Assembly (NCBI RefSeq): GCF_964253915.1
Contig: NZ_CAXUSG020000007.1
Span: forward strand, 248,001-312,000
Direction: 5' to 3'
Origin: Metarhizobium sp964253915
GTDB lineage: Bacteria > Pseudomonadota > Alphaproteobacteria > Rhizobiales > Rhizobiaceae
DNA length: 64,000 bases
The translations under genes and the position numbers were made by a program. The notes under the pieces are model-generated. The model was not told where the DNA came from. It saw only the letters and a program-made list of their open reading frames with translations, and ran no database searches. Of this stretch, positions 53,226 to 61,590 are shown piece after piece (position 1 is the first letter of the stretch; every line of letters begins with the position of its first letter).

Positions 53226-54974
53226 TCAATAAGACTGCAGCAAGGCAGTACCGCCATCACCAAACTGCGGCTGGACGCCCAGAAGCGGTGCTGCACGACG
53301 AATGATGTCGCGCACCATCGGTGCCGCCGTATAGGATGCAATCGTGCCGCCGCCCTCGCCGCTACGCGGCTCGTCGCAGAAGGACAGGACGACGTAGCGC
53401 GGATTGCCCATCGGGAAGGCCGCGAGGAACGCGTTGAAGTTCAGCTTGCTGTCGTAGCGGCCATTGACCACCTTGTCGGCGGTGCCGGTCTTGCCGCCGA
53501 CGTCGAAGCCGGCAACGCGGGCATTGCGGCCCGAACCGTTCACGCCGTTATATTCGAACAGGTAGCGCATATCGGCGCTGGTCTTGTCCTGGATCACCAC
53601 TCTTGCGACCTCGTCGGCCTGTTCCTGGGTGCGTGGCAGGAAGGTCGGGTCGATGAGCTTGCCGCCGTTGATCAGCGCCGCACCGGCCACCGCCGTCTGC
53701 AGCGGCGTCGTGGATACGCCGTGGCCGAAGGAGATGGTGATCGAGTTGATCTTCTTCCATTCGCGCGGCTGCGACGGCATCTTCACTTCCGGCAGCTCGG
53801 TCTGCAGCTTGGTCAAGAGGCCGAGCTTGGTGAGAAACTCCTTCTGCGCCTCGATGCCGACGACATCGGCCATTTTCGCCGTGCCGATGTTCGAGGAATA
53901 CTGGAAGATTTCCGGCACGCTGAGCACCCGGTGCTTGCCGTGGAAATCCTTGATGGTGAAGCCGCCAATGCGAATGGGGAACCGGGCGTCAAAACTGTCG
54001 GTCAGCTTGACCTTGCCGGAATCGAGCGCCATCGCCGTGGTGAAGGCCTTGAAGGTCGAGCCCATCTCGAACGTACCGTTCGACATGCGGTTGAGCCAGC
54101 CTTCGGCCGCGCCCTCCAGCGGATTGTTGGGATCGAAATCCGGCGCCGACGCCATGGCCAGCACTTCGCCGGTATTGGCGTCGATCACCACGGCACCGGC
54201 GCCCTTCGCCTTGTAGTTGGTCACCGCGTTGACGACGACATCGCGAACGATCGCCTGGACGCGCACGTCGATGGAGAGTTTTACCGGCTCCAGCGGCGTA
54301 TCGCTGGTCATGCCCACGGCGGCAAGATCGGCCAGGCCCTGGTTGTCGATGAATTTTTCCATGCCGGCAACGCCGCGGTTGTCGATGTTGACGTAACCGA
54401 CGATATGCGCGGCGGTGGCACCGCCCGGATAGAAGCGGCGCTTTTCCGGACGGAAGCCGATGCCGGGGATGCCGAGTGCGAGAATCTGGCTCTGCTGCTT
54501 CGGCGTCAGCTGCCGGCGCAGCCACTGGAAATGCGACTTGGACGACAGCTTCTTGTAGGTGCCCTTGAGGTCGAGATCCGGCAGGACAGTCGCCAGCATC
54601 TCCACCGCCTCGTCGGCATCGACGATCTTGTGCGGCTCGGCATACAGCGAAACGGTGCGGATGTCGGTGGCCAGCACTTCGCCGTTGCGGTCGAGGATAT
54701 CCGGACGCGAGGCCATCAGCCGGTCGGCCGGCATGATGCTGGAAACGACTTCCGGCGAGGCCATGCCGTATTGCACCAGGCGACCGCCGATGATGCAGTA
54801 GACCACCGAAAAGCCGGCGATGATGATGGCGACCCGGCTGCGCGCCTGATCGCTCTTCTTCTTGACGGTCCCCTGGAAAGCCGAGGATTGCGTGCTGCTG
54901 CCGGGGCGATTGTGACCGCCTGCGGAAAAATGCGCCTTGCTCTTCAGCACCATGATACGGGAAAGAAAAGACAT
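53226..54974 (-). CDS. ftsI: Septal transpeptidase FtsI (PBP3)
   Basis: A 582-residue monofunctional class B penicillin-binding protein. A cytoplasmic tail is followed by one membrane segment (about 47-67), the pedestal domain (RPDILDRNGEVLATDI) and the transpeptidase domain. The active-site motifs are STFK (in MGSTFKAFTTAM), SSN (in QYSSNIGTAKM) and KTG (in VGGKTGTADKV). It cross-links septal wall with FtsW. Its ATG shares one base with the ftsL stop (TGATG). Confidence 0.96.
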   Translation of the reverse strand: MSFLSRIMVLKSKAHFSAGGHNRPGSSTQSSAFQGTVKKKSDQARSRVAIIIAGFSVVYCIIGGRLVQYGMASPEVVSSIMPADRLMASRPDILDRNGEVLATDIRTVSLYAEPHKIVDADEAVEMLATVLPDLDLKGTYKKLSSKSHFQWLRRQLTPKQQSQILALGIPGIGFRPEKRRFYPGGATAAHIVGYVNIDNRGVAGMEKFIDNQGLADLAAVGMTSDTPLEPVKLSIDVRVQAIVRDVVVNAVTNYKAKGAGAVVIDANTGEVLAMASAPDFDPNNPLEGAAEGWLNRMSNGTFEMGSTFKAFTTAMALDSGKVKLTDSFDARFPIRIGGFTIKDFHGKHRVLSVPEIFQYSSNIGTAKMADVVGIEAQKEFLTKLGLLTKLQTELPEVKMPSQPREWKKINSITISFGHGVSTTPLQTAVAGAALINGGKLIDPTFLPRTQEQADEVARVVIQDKTSADMRYLFEYNGVNGSGRNARVAGFDVGGKTGTADKVVNGRYDSKLNFNAFLAAFPMGNPRYVVLSFCDEPRSGEGGGTIASYTAAPMVRDIIRRAAPLLGVQPQFGDGGTALLQSY

Positions 54975-55357
54975 CAGGGTTTTACCGATCCTGTTGCGAT
55001 TTTGTCCGTTGCCTTGTCCTTGGCGCCTTTCGCGCCATCCTTTTCGGCCGCTTCCGTTGCCGGCACGTCGGCCTTGAGCATCGGCAGTTCCATTTCCTGG
55101 GCGATCTGGCGCGAGTCGGTCGGCACCAGCTTCAGCTCTTCGGCATAGACCGTGATCAGCTTTTCGAGCCGGTTCGGCTGCGTCAGCAGCGCCCAGTCGG
55201 CCCGCAGCAGATCGATCGTATCCCGCTCCAGCTTGATTTCGGCTTCCAGGCGCTTGACCTCGTCGAGCTTCAACTCGGCGCGATGCTTGATGGAATAGGT
55301 CACCGTGGCGGTCACGGTCATGACGGCGATCAGAACGATGTCAAAGGTGCGCAGCAT
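54974..55357 (-). CDS. ftsL: Cell division protein FtsL
   Basis: A 127-residue small bitopic protein: one membrane segment (about 5-22, FDIVLIAVMTVTATVTYSI), then a leucine-zipper-like coiled coil (about 25-75) and a Lys/Ala-rich tail. Part of the FtsQLB complex that activates FtsWI. I choose the ATG at 55357 (MLRTFDIV) because GGAGG lies seven bases before it; an ATG at 55372 is possible. Position between rsmH and ftsI supports the call, since sequence conservation of FtsL is low. Confidence 0.88.
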   Translation of the reverse strand: MLRTFDIVLIAVMTVTATVTYSIKHRAELKLDEVKRLEAEIKLERDTIDLLRADWALLTQPNRLEKLITVYAEELKLVPTDSRQIAQEMELPMLKADVPATEAAEKDGAKGAKDKATDKIATGSVKP

Positions 55358-55361
55358 CGGT

Positions 55362-56390
55362 TCAGCCTCCAATCTTTCCTAGGCTCGTCAGGTTGGGGAG
55401 ATCGAAGATCGAAAGGTCTTCCGTTTCGGCCGGGGCCAACGTGCGGCTACCGGCGCGCAGCTTTGCCGAGCGCGCCCGCGGATTGAGGTCCGCTTCCTCG
55501 TCGCTGGCGGCCACCATCGACTTGCCGACGGGATCGAAGGTCGCCGCCCGCTCATGCACCATCGGCATGTGGCGGGAGCCGGAGGCCTTGCCGGAACGAT
55601 CGGAGAAGAATTTCTTGACGATGCGGTCTTCCAGCGAATGGAAGGTGACGACGACGAGGCGCCCACCGGGCTTCAGCGCCCGTTCGGCGGCAAGCAGCGC
55701 CTGCGCCAGCTCGCCAAGCTCGTCATTGACATAGACGCGCAGCGCCTGGAACACCCGCGTTGCCGGATGGATCTTGTCCTTGGCCTTGCGCGGGGTGACG
55801 ATCTCGATCAGGCCGGCAAGGTCGCGCGTCGTCTGGAACGGTTCGCTGGCACGCTTCTTCTCGATGGCGCGGGCAATACGGCCCGCCTGCTTTTCCTCGC
55901 CGAGGAAACCGAAGATGCGGATGAGGTCGGACACCTTGGCGCGGTTGACGACATCGGCAGCGGAAACGCCCGATGCCGACATGCGCATGTCGAGCGGCCC
56001 GTTCTTCTGGAAGGAAAAACCGCGCTCTGCCTCGTCGATCTGCATGGAGGAGACGCCGATGTCGAGCACGACGCCGTCAAGCCCGCCGGCGGGCGCGTGG
56101 TTGGCAAGCCGGGAAAATTCCGAATGGATCAGGGAGAGACGGCCATTGCTTGCAGCGACCAATGCCTGGCCGCCGGCAATCGCCGTCGGATCGCGATCGA
56201 GCGCGATCACATCGGCACCGGCATTCAGGATCGCCGAGGTATAGCCGCCGGCGCCGAAGGTGCCGTCGAGGATGACCTTGCCGGGAGCCGGCTCGAGTGC
56301 TGCCAAAACCTCATTCAGAAGAACCGGAATGTGGCGAACCGGTCCGCCATCGGCTTCAGAAACAGATCCTCCGCCAAGATTCGCCACCAT
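55362..56390 (-). CDS. rsmH: 16S rRNA (cytosine-1402-N4)-methyltransferase
   Basis: A 342-residue SAM enzyme (formerly MraW). HIPVLLNEVLAAL opens the domain, ILDGTFGAGGYTSAIL is the SAM site, DGVVLDIGVSSMQIDEAERG and FSFQKNGPLDMRM are diagnostic, and VTFHSLEDRIVKKFF is near the C-terminus. The start at 56390 (MVANLGGGS) is chosen because longer in-frame extensions run through mraZ. Confidence 0.96.
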   Translation of the reverse strand: MVANLGGGSVSEADGGPVRHIPVLLNEVLAALEPAPGKVILDGTFGAGGYTSAILNAGADVIALDRDPTAIAGGQALVAASNGRLSLIHSEFSRLANHAPAGGLDGVVLDIGVSSMQIDEAERGFSFQKNGPLDMRMSASGVSAADVVNRAKVSDLIRIFGFLGEEKQAGRIARAIEKKRASEPFQTTRDLAGLIEIVTPRKAKDKIHPATRVFQALRVYVNDELGELAQALLAAERALKPGGRLVVVTFHSLEDRIVKKFFSDRSGKASGSRHMPMVHERAATFDPVGKSMVAASDEEADLNPRARSAKLRAGSRTLAPAETEDLSIFDLPNLTSLGKIGG

Positions 56391-56404
56391 TCCGTTTCCC
56401 CGTC

Positions 56405-56845
56405 TTAATTGGGTCGCATTCCTTTCAGTTTGCGTCCCTCTCGCGCAGCCTGCTGCGTCTCCTGGAAGACCGTCGGCTGCCAAAGCTGAAAATGATCCGC
56501 CCGCCCGACAAATGTCACCTCGGTGGTGATACCGGTGAAATCGCGGATGAAATCCGTGACCATCAGCCGCCCCTCGGCATCGAGCTTCATGAAGACCCCG
56601 CCCCCGTGAATGAGGAGCGACATCTCGTTGGCATCCGGCGAAAAAGGATCTTCCGCCGAAATCTGGCGCTCGAAACGATCGAGCACATCCGGGCCCCCGA
56701 CACTGATCGCCGGAAACACAAAATCCTGGAAGCAATAAAGCTCCTGGATGTTCCGCTGCGCCAAAACCGACCGGAACACGGAAGGCACGGACACCCGCCC
56801 CTTCGCGTCGATCTTGCTGGTCACGTTGGAAAGGAAACGGTTCAT
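56405..56845 (-). CDS. mraZ: Transcriptional regulator MraZ
   Basis: A 146-residue DNA-binding protein with two SpoVT/AbrB-like halves that forms a ring and represses its own dcw operon. MNRFLSNVTSKIDAKGRVSV starts the first half, and FMKLDAEGRLMVTDFIRDFTG is the equivalent part of the second. The start at 56845 is the family-typical one. First gene of the cluster; rsmH follows after 14 bases. Its likely operator is the TGGG array at 57022-57055. Confidence 0.95.
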   Translation of the reverse strand: MNRFLSNVTSKIDAKGRVSVPSVFRSVLAQRNIQELYCFQDFVFPAISVGGPDVLDRFERQISAEDPFSPDANEMSLLIHGGGVFMKLDAEGRLMVTDFIRDFTGITTEVTFVGRADHFQLWQPTVFQETQQAAREGRKLKGMRPN

Positions 56846-57261
56846 GATTCGATACAGCCGTTCCCCATCGAAGGGAGCGCCGCATCCGCCCCCGAAGATA
56901 CACCCTATGAAACAAAGCATTCCTCATCCGGGGAGCGGGCAGCACCCCGTCAACTCCATCCTGGAGCTGGCCTTTATTTTGCGATGAGCGGGCGTCAAAT
57001 CGCCCTTGAGCAGTGTGCATTTGGGATAACATGGGACCATATGGGCGTCAATGGGAACTGGCCGCCGACACCCGTGACAGCGTCAAACGTTTATAAGCCG
57101 TTAAGTTTAATGAATCGTTATAAAACCCCGGCCCTGCGGGGTTTGGCGGGCAATAGGCACAGAAACGGTCAATCGCTCGCCAATGAAGAAAAAGCGTTGC
57201 AAAACCAACGATTTGATTGAAATTTCCGTGAATTCCGGAAAAATATCAGGGGTAAAAAATT
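56846..57261. other. Leader and promoter region of the mra operon
   Basis: 416 bases between rnpB and mraZ. Apart from the TGGG operator and promoter (57022-57055) it contains a second TTGACG at about 56994-56999 (minus strand), a GAATC (GANTC) site at 57112-57116 and an AT-rich zone at 57180-57260 ahead of the rnpB 3' end. The mraZ mRNA leader would be about 170 bases. No open frame is supported. Confidence 0.5.
57022..57055 (+). promoter_or_regulatory. MraZ operator: four TGGG repeats over the mra promoter
   Basis: TGGG occurs at 57022, 57032, 57042 and 57052, an exact 10-bp period. MraZ is known to bind direct TGGGN repeats with 5-base spacers. The array overlaps a minus-strand promoter candidate, TTGACG (57051-57046) and TATCCC (57028-57023) with a 17-base spacer. 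Binding should therefore block RNA polymerase. Confidence 0.85.
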
Positions 57262-57690
57262 GCCAGTTGGCCTGTAAGCCGGGTTCTGTATGGCTCCGGT
57301 TGTGACACCGGTGCGTGGCAGCCATTCCTCTGGGACAGGACTTGCGCCCTGCCTCTCGCAACCCACCCGGATGACCGGCCCGGAAACGGGCTGTAACGCT
57401 TGCGCGCCCACGTCATCCCTATTCGGTCTTGCTCCCGGTGGGGTTTACCATGCCGCCCCTGTCGCCAGGCGCGCGGTGGGCTCTTACCCCACCCTTTCAC
57501 CCTTACCCCGCCGGCTTTGGCGTCGCTGTCGACGACGCAAAAGCAGGCGGGGCGGTTTCCTTTCTGTGGCACTTTCCCTGGGGTCGCCCCCGCCGGACGT
57601 TATCCGGCACCGTGTTTCCGTGGAGCCCGGACTTTCCTCACCCTACCGCCTTTCGGCATTGGTAAAGCGCGGCTGCCCGGCCAACTGGCA
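57262..57690 (-). ncRNA. rnpB: RNase P RNA (bacterial type A)
   Basis: Catalytic RNA that matures tRNA 5' ends. On the minus strand it opens GCCAGTTGGCC (from 57689), which pairs with the closing GGCCAACTGGC (to 57262) as helix P1. The core GAGGAAAGTCCGGGCTCC (about 57641-57624) and ACGGAAACACGGTGCCGG are diagnostic, and the 3' part includes CAGAACCCGGCTTACAGGCC. A run of six T follows the 3' end. Length near 430 is as expected. Convergent with nothing; mraZ lies downstream on the same strand. Confidence 0.95.
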
Positions 57691-57748
57691 GGGGGTCAAT
57701 AGCCGAGAGCGGCATGGAATGCCACCGAAATATGCACGCTATCGCGTG

Positions 57749-58939
57749 TCAAAGAAATTCCGGTTTGAAATCCGTCGCATAGGCGCCGTCGCTGATTCGA
57801 TTTCCGAGCATCAGCTCCGCCCCCAGCCGGCCGATCTCGTCCGAGCTCTTGGCCGAGGCACCACAACCGCCCGTCAGCACGGCGATGCGCGGCGAAGAGG
57901 TGAACCCGATTGCCGGATAGCCGCTCGGCGGAAACGAGGTGACGCAGGACGCGGTGGAAATCGATCGCACCGCCAAATCGGGGATGATCTCGCCCATGAT
58001 GCGCACGAGGTGATCGCGGGCAAAGGCACGGCCGTCGGTGCGGAACCAGTCGCGAATGTCCGGCTCGGTGTGCAGTTGCAAATTGTCCGGGTCGCCGCCG
58101 ATCTTCGCATAGATCCTGCCGTCGGGATACCGGATCGGCGGCAGCATGTAGATGCCGTCGCGTGGGTCCGCAGGCTCGCTGATCAACGACGGCATCGCAG
58201 CGAGCCGCATGGCCTCGGCCTCGTCGACCTCAAAGAAGACGATCGTGCGACCGTAAACCGTCATGGCAAGCCGATCCGGCAAGAGTCTCTCCGCAATCGA
58301 AAATCCACCCGCCGCCACCAGCACCTTTTCGGCGCTGTAACTGCGCCCCGTATCGGTGACGACCTCGACGTGATCGCCGCGATCATGCGTCGAAACAGCA
58401 GTCTCGCGGATGACGGCAGCACCTGCCTTTTCCGCCAGTAGAGACTGCGCCTTTACCAACCCTCGCGGACTGATGTGCCCGGCATTGCGCGCTTCGTGCA
58501 CACCTTCGCTACCATCGGCAAAGGCAAAGAATGGAAACCGCTCGGCCAGCGCCGCATCGTCGAGAATATCGATCTCGACGCCGAGCGCGGCGGCAGCCTC
58601 CACGACGTTGGCGATATAGGCGCCGCCGTTGCTGCGCTTCTGGCCGGCGATGAGGCAGCCGGCGGGCGTGTAGAAATCGATGCCGCTCTGCTCGGCAATC
58701 TGGGCATAGCGGGCAATCGAACGATTGGCGAGGCGCGCCCAGTCGGCATCCTTGTCGATGGTACGGGTAATCCGGCCCTCGTCGTAATGACTGGCGAAAA
58801 CGCCGCGATGGCCCTGCCGCTCGGCAGGCTCATCCGGGCCGAGCACGGCGACACCGTCTGACTGCAGCGCCAGGTGACGGGCGGCAGCGGCACCCATCAT
58901 GCCGCGACCGATCACGAGAACTTTGAAATCCGCCGCCAT
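57749..58939 (-). CDS. FAD-dependent oxidoreductase (DAO family)
   Basis: A 396-residue flavoprotein of the D-amino acid/sarcosine oxidase group. The N-terminal dinucleotide fold is KVLVIGRGMMGAAAARHLAL; the second FAD motif is around VLVAAGGFSIAERLL; the C-terminal GGCGASAKSSDEIGRLGAEL closes the FAD site. It most resembles monomeric sarcosine/N-methyl-amino acid oxidases in size, but the GGCGASAK loop is not their usual one and no substrate can be set. The ATG at 58939 has AAGGGGA upstream; two more in-frame ATGs lie further up. Confidence 0.85.
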   Translation of the reverse strand: MAADFKVLVIGRGMMGAAAARHLALQSDGVAVLGPDEPAERQGHRGVFASHYDEGRITRTIDKDADWARLANRSIARYAQIAEQSGIDFYTPAGCLIAGQKRSNGGAYIANVVEAAAALGVEIDILDDAALAERFPFFAFADGSEGVHEARNAGHISPRGLVKAQSLLAEKAGAAVIRETAVSTHDRGDHVEVVTDTGRSYSAEKVLVAAGGFSIAERLLPDRLAMTVYGRTIVFFEVDEAEAMRLAAMPSLISEPADPRDGIYMLPPIRYPDGRIYAKIGGDPDNLQLHTEPDIRDWFRTDGRAFARDHLVRIMGEIIPDLAVRSISTASCVTSFPPSGYPAIGFTSSPRIAVLTGGCGASAKSSDEIGRLGAELMLGNRISDGAYATDFKPEFL

Positions 58940-59060
58940 GATCGCCATCCCCTTCAACGCCTGAAAGGCAAGCGATAGCATGACGGCGGGATTGCCGCAT
59001 TACTTGAAGTCGGGACGAAAACGATTCATCCCCAGGCACTTACGGGACGCATTGGAAATA

Positions 59061-59585
59061 TCAGTCGATCAGCGACTGCACCTTGCCGCAATAGCGCTTC
59101 GACACCGGATTCATGCGCTTGGCGGCATGGCCGGCATTGTATTTGAGGATGGTGCTGCAGGTTTCGCCGCCACCCAATTCGTGGGCCATGGCAAGGTATT
59201 TCATGCCGAAGCGGATGTTGGTTTCCGGATCGTACAGGCCTTTGCGCGTGCCGGAATAACCCATCATCCGCGCCGTCGCCGGTTTGATCTGCATCAGGCC
59301 GATCTCACCGGCGCTGCCGCGGGCCTTCGGGTTGAAATTACTTTCGACCCGCACCACCGCATGCGCCAGCGCGACGGGGACGCCATACTGCCGGGCATAT
59401 TTGGAAATCAGCTGCGAATAGGGACCCCTGGAAGAAAAGGATGGCGCCGGATAACCGGTCGTGCGGGTGGTCGAGGTCAGCGATATCGTCTCGACACGGG
59501 CGGGCTTCTCAGCGGCAAAAGCGCAAGAAATCCCCGACAACAGCATGCCAAGGCATGCCGCAGCAGCAAAAGTCAGTCTCGTCAT
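59061..59585 (-). CDS. Small lytic transglycosylase (SLT domain)
   Basis: A 174-residue secreted muramidase-like protein. Signal peptide about 1-24 (ending CAFAAE), short linker, then an SLT domain. Glu81 in AVVRVESNFNP is the catalytic acid; GSAGEIGLMQIKPATARMMG and NIRFGMKYLA are the conserved motifs; LKYNAGHAAKR is the final one. It cleaves glycan strands in the periplasm. Start at 59585 chosen as it opens with the signal peptide. Together with the amidase upstream it forms a wall-remodelling pair near the dcw cluster. Confidence 0.93.
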   Translation of the reverse strand: MTRLTFAAAACLGMLLSGISCAFAAEKPARVETISLTSTTRTTGYPAPSFSSRGPYSQLISKYARQYGVPVALAHAVVRVESNFNPKARGSAGEIGLMQIKPATARMMGYSGTRKGLYDPETNIRFGMKYLAMAHELGGGETCSTILKYNAGHAAKRMNPVSKRYCGKVQSLID

Positions 59586-59842
59586 GTTTGAAGTTCTACT
59601 CCGACCCAAAGGCCTGCCGGACAGCGCGCCCACGCGTTTCGTCCTCGTGCGGATGTCCTCGGACGGCATCGCACGGCAGCAGCACCTTATCGTTTAAATT
59701 CGCAGCCAGCCCTTCCGGCGGCTGCCGTTCACGAGGGCCGTTAGACCAGCGCAATGCGGAAACAATAGGGAATTGCTGTGGCAGCGCAGCATTTTGCGGG
59801 AAATCGCCATTTCGGGGCGAATAAAGCCCCCCCTTCAACCGT

Positions 59843-60613
59843 TCAGTCCCGACCAAACCGCGGCAGGCCCGCAAGCAGGCGATGCAGCGTGTCGATGGTC
59901 GAGAAATCGGCGATGCCGTCGATCCGCTCCGGCCGGAAATGGCGTTGGAAAGCGTTGACGCACCCTTCGGTCTTCTCGTCGAACGCGCCTGTGATTTCAA
60001 CACCGTACCCATACATCGACAACATCGATTGCAGGGCTTCGATCGGCTGGCCGTGATCGCCGCGCTGGAAGAAACGCCCGCCCATCGCCCGCCCCGGCTC
60101 GACCCAGTGGCCGACACCCTGCCGATGCAAGGTTTCCCAGGGAAACTTTTCACCCGGATCGACCTTGCGAACCGGGGCGATATCGGAATGCCCCAGCACC
60201 CGTTCCGGGGCGATAGCCCAACGTTGGCCGCAATCCAGACACAAATCGATGACGGCGGCAATCTGCGCCGGCGGAAAATCCGGCAGACCGCCGGGATGAC
60301 CGGCATTGGCGATCTCGATGCCGATCGAAGCGGAATTGATGTCGGTCGCCCCGCTCCAGAAACTCTTGCCGGCATGCCAGGCACGCCGCGTCTCCGGCAC
60401 GAGCTGCAGCACACGGCCGTCCTCGTGGACGAAGTAGTGGCTCGACACCTGGCTCTCGTCGCGACAGAGCCAGTCCAGTGCCCGGTCGGCACTGTCCATG
60501 CCGGTATAATGCAGGATGATCATGCTCGGCGCGCCGCCATCGGCACGTTCGCCATGGTTGGGCGAAGGCTTGACCTCCGCACCGGCATAGTCGGCAGTAA
60601 AGTGGGAGGTCAT
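59843..60613 (-). CDS. N-acetylmuramoyl-L-alanine amidase (AmpD/AmiD type) with PG-binding domain
   Basis: A 256-residue zinc amidase. Amidase_2 domain (about 15-165) with zinc ligands His35 in ILHYTGM, His142 in GHSDIAP and Asp152 in KVDPGEKF; SASIGIEIANAGHPGG is the conserved central motif. A peptidoglycan-binding domain (about 180-250, with GAFDEKTEGCVNAFQRHF) follows. The domain order matches AmiD, but no signal peptide or lipobox is seen, which fits cytosolic AmpD-like muropeptide recycling instead. Its ATG overlaps the preceding TerB/DnaJ gene by four bases. Confidence 0.92.
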   Translation of the reverse strand: MTSHFTADYAGAEVKPSPNHGERADGGAPSMIILHYTGMDSADRALDWLCRDESQVSSHYFVHEDGRVLQLVPETRRAWHAGKSFWSGATDINSASIGIEIANAGHPGGLPDFPPAQIAAVIDLCLDCGQRWAIAPERVLGHSDIAPVRKVDPGEKFPWETLHRQGVGHWVEPGRAMGGRFFQRGDHGQPIEALQSMLSMYGYGVEITGAFDEKTEGCVNAFQRHFRPERIDGIADFSTIDTLHRLLAGLPRFGRD

Positions 60614-61320
60614 GCCGCGCGGCGTTCTTTCTCGATCGCCGCATACGCGGCATTCAGCGTCGCCATGCGATCATTGGCGATGGTGTGGAATTCCTCCGGC
60701 ACGCCGCGGGCAATCAGCCGGTCGGGGTGGTGCTCGGAGACGAGGCCTCGGTAGTGCTTGCGGATCGTCGCAAAATCGTCCGACCGGTTGACGCCGAGAA
60801 CGATATAGGGATCACGCCCTTCGACGAAGACGTGGCGGGCGGTGATGCGCTCGAAATGCGCCTCGCTGATGCCGAAAATCTCCGCCACCCGGGCGATGAA
60901 GGCCATTTCCTTCTCATGCAGGGCGCCGTCCGCCTTGCCGATGTGGAAAAGTCCGTCGATGACGTCTTCGAGCACCGGGCAGTTGGCGGCACAGGTGCTG
61001 CACAGGCCGGCCAGTTTTTCGGCATAGGCCTCGTAACCGGCGACGTCCTGGCGGGCGAGATTATAAAGGCGTGCGACGTTGCGCGCCTCGCTGTCGGGAA
61101 AATCGAAGATATGACGGAAAGCCGCCACTTCGGCTTCGGTCACCACGCCGTCGGCCTTCGCCATCTTCGCCGAAAGCGCGATGACCGCCACGGAGAATGC
61201 GACTTTGCGCCGAGTCTCCGGATCACCTTCGAACACCGTTCGAATGGCTTCCACCACCGCTGACAAGGCATTGCTGGCAGCGTCAGCGACTGCGCTCAGC
61301 AACTTCTCCCAGAAAGACAT
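60610..61320 (-). CDS. TerB-DnaJ co-chaperone (DjlA-like)
   Basis: A 236-residue protein. N-terminal helix, then a TerB-like helical domain (about 40-150, with AKADGVVTEAEVAAFRHIF and ADGALHEKEMAFI). The C-terminal J domain is about 170-233, with its HPD motif in SEHHPDRLIARG. Same order as DjlA, a DnaK co-chaperone, though the DjlA membrane anchor is replaced by an amphipathic start (MSFWEKLLSAVADAASNAL). Starts at 61320; stop overlaps the amidase start (ATGA), indicating translational coupling. Confidence 0.9.
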   Translation of the reverse strand: MSFWEKLLSAVADAASNALSAVVEAIRTVFEGDPETRRKVAFSVAVIALSAKMAKADGVVTEAEVAAFRHIFDFPDSEARNVARLYNLARQDVAGYEAYAEKLAGLCSTCAANCPVLEDVIDGLFHIGKADGALHEKEMAFIARVAEIFGISEAHFERITARHVFVEGRDPYIVLGVNRSDDFATIRKHYRGLVSEHHPDRLIARGVPEEFHTIANDRMATLNAAYAAIEKERRAA

Positions 61321-61590
61321 TATCGATCCATAGGCAAAAAAAATGCGTCGTTCTGCAAGCTGATCAAATAATCCTGTCAATTGCAAGATGGCCTTAGGAT
61401 CGGTCCGGATTAAACATCGTTCACATTTGTTTCATCGCATCGCCACGCCCTGTGACACGATGACAGGCAGCGCAGACACGCTTTCGCCTGAGGAAACCTC
61501 AAAACTTCACTTTACACCTGCCCCCGGCTGTCGCATCCATGGCCCGAATGAACCATGAGCGGCGGTGCCGATGGCACCAAAGGAGGAACG

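Noticed and set aside
57290..58441. Plus-strand open frame across rnpB and the DAO-family gene
   Set aside because: It crosses a structural RNA and runs antisense to a gene with a clear FAD fold.
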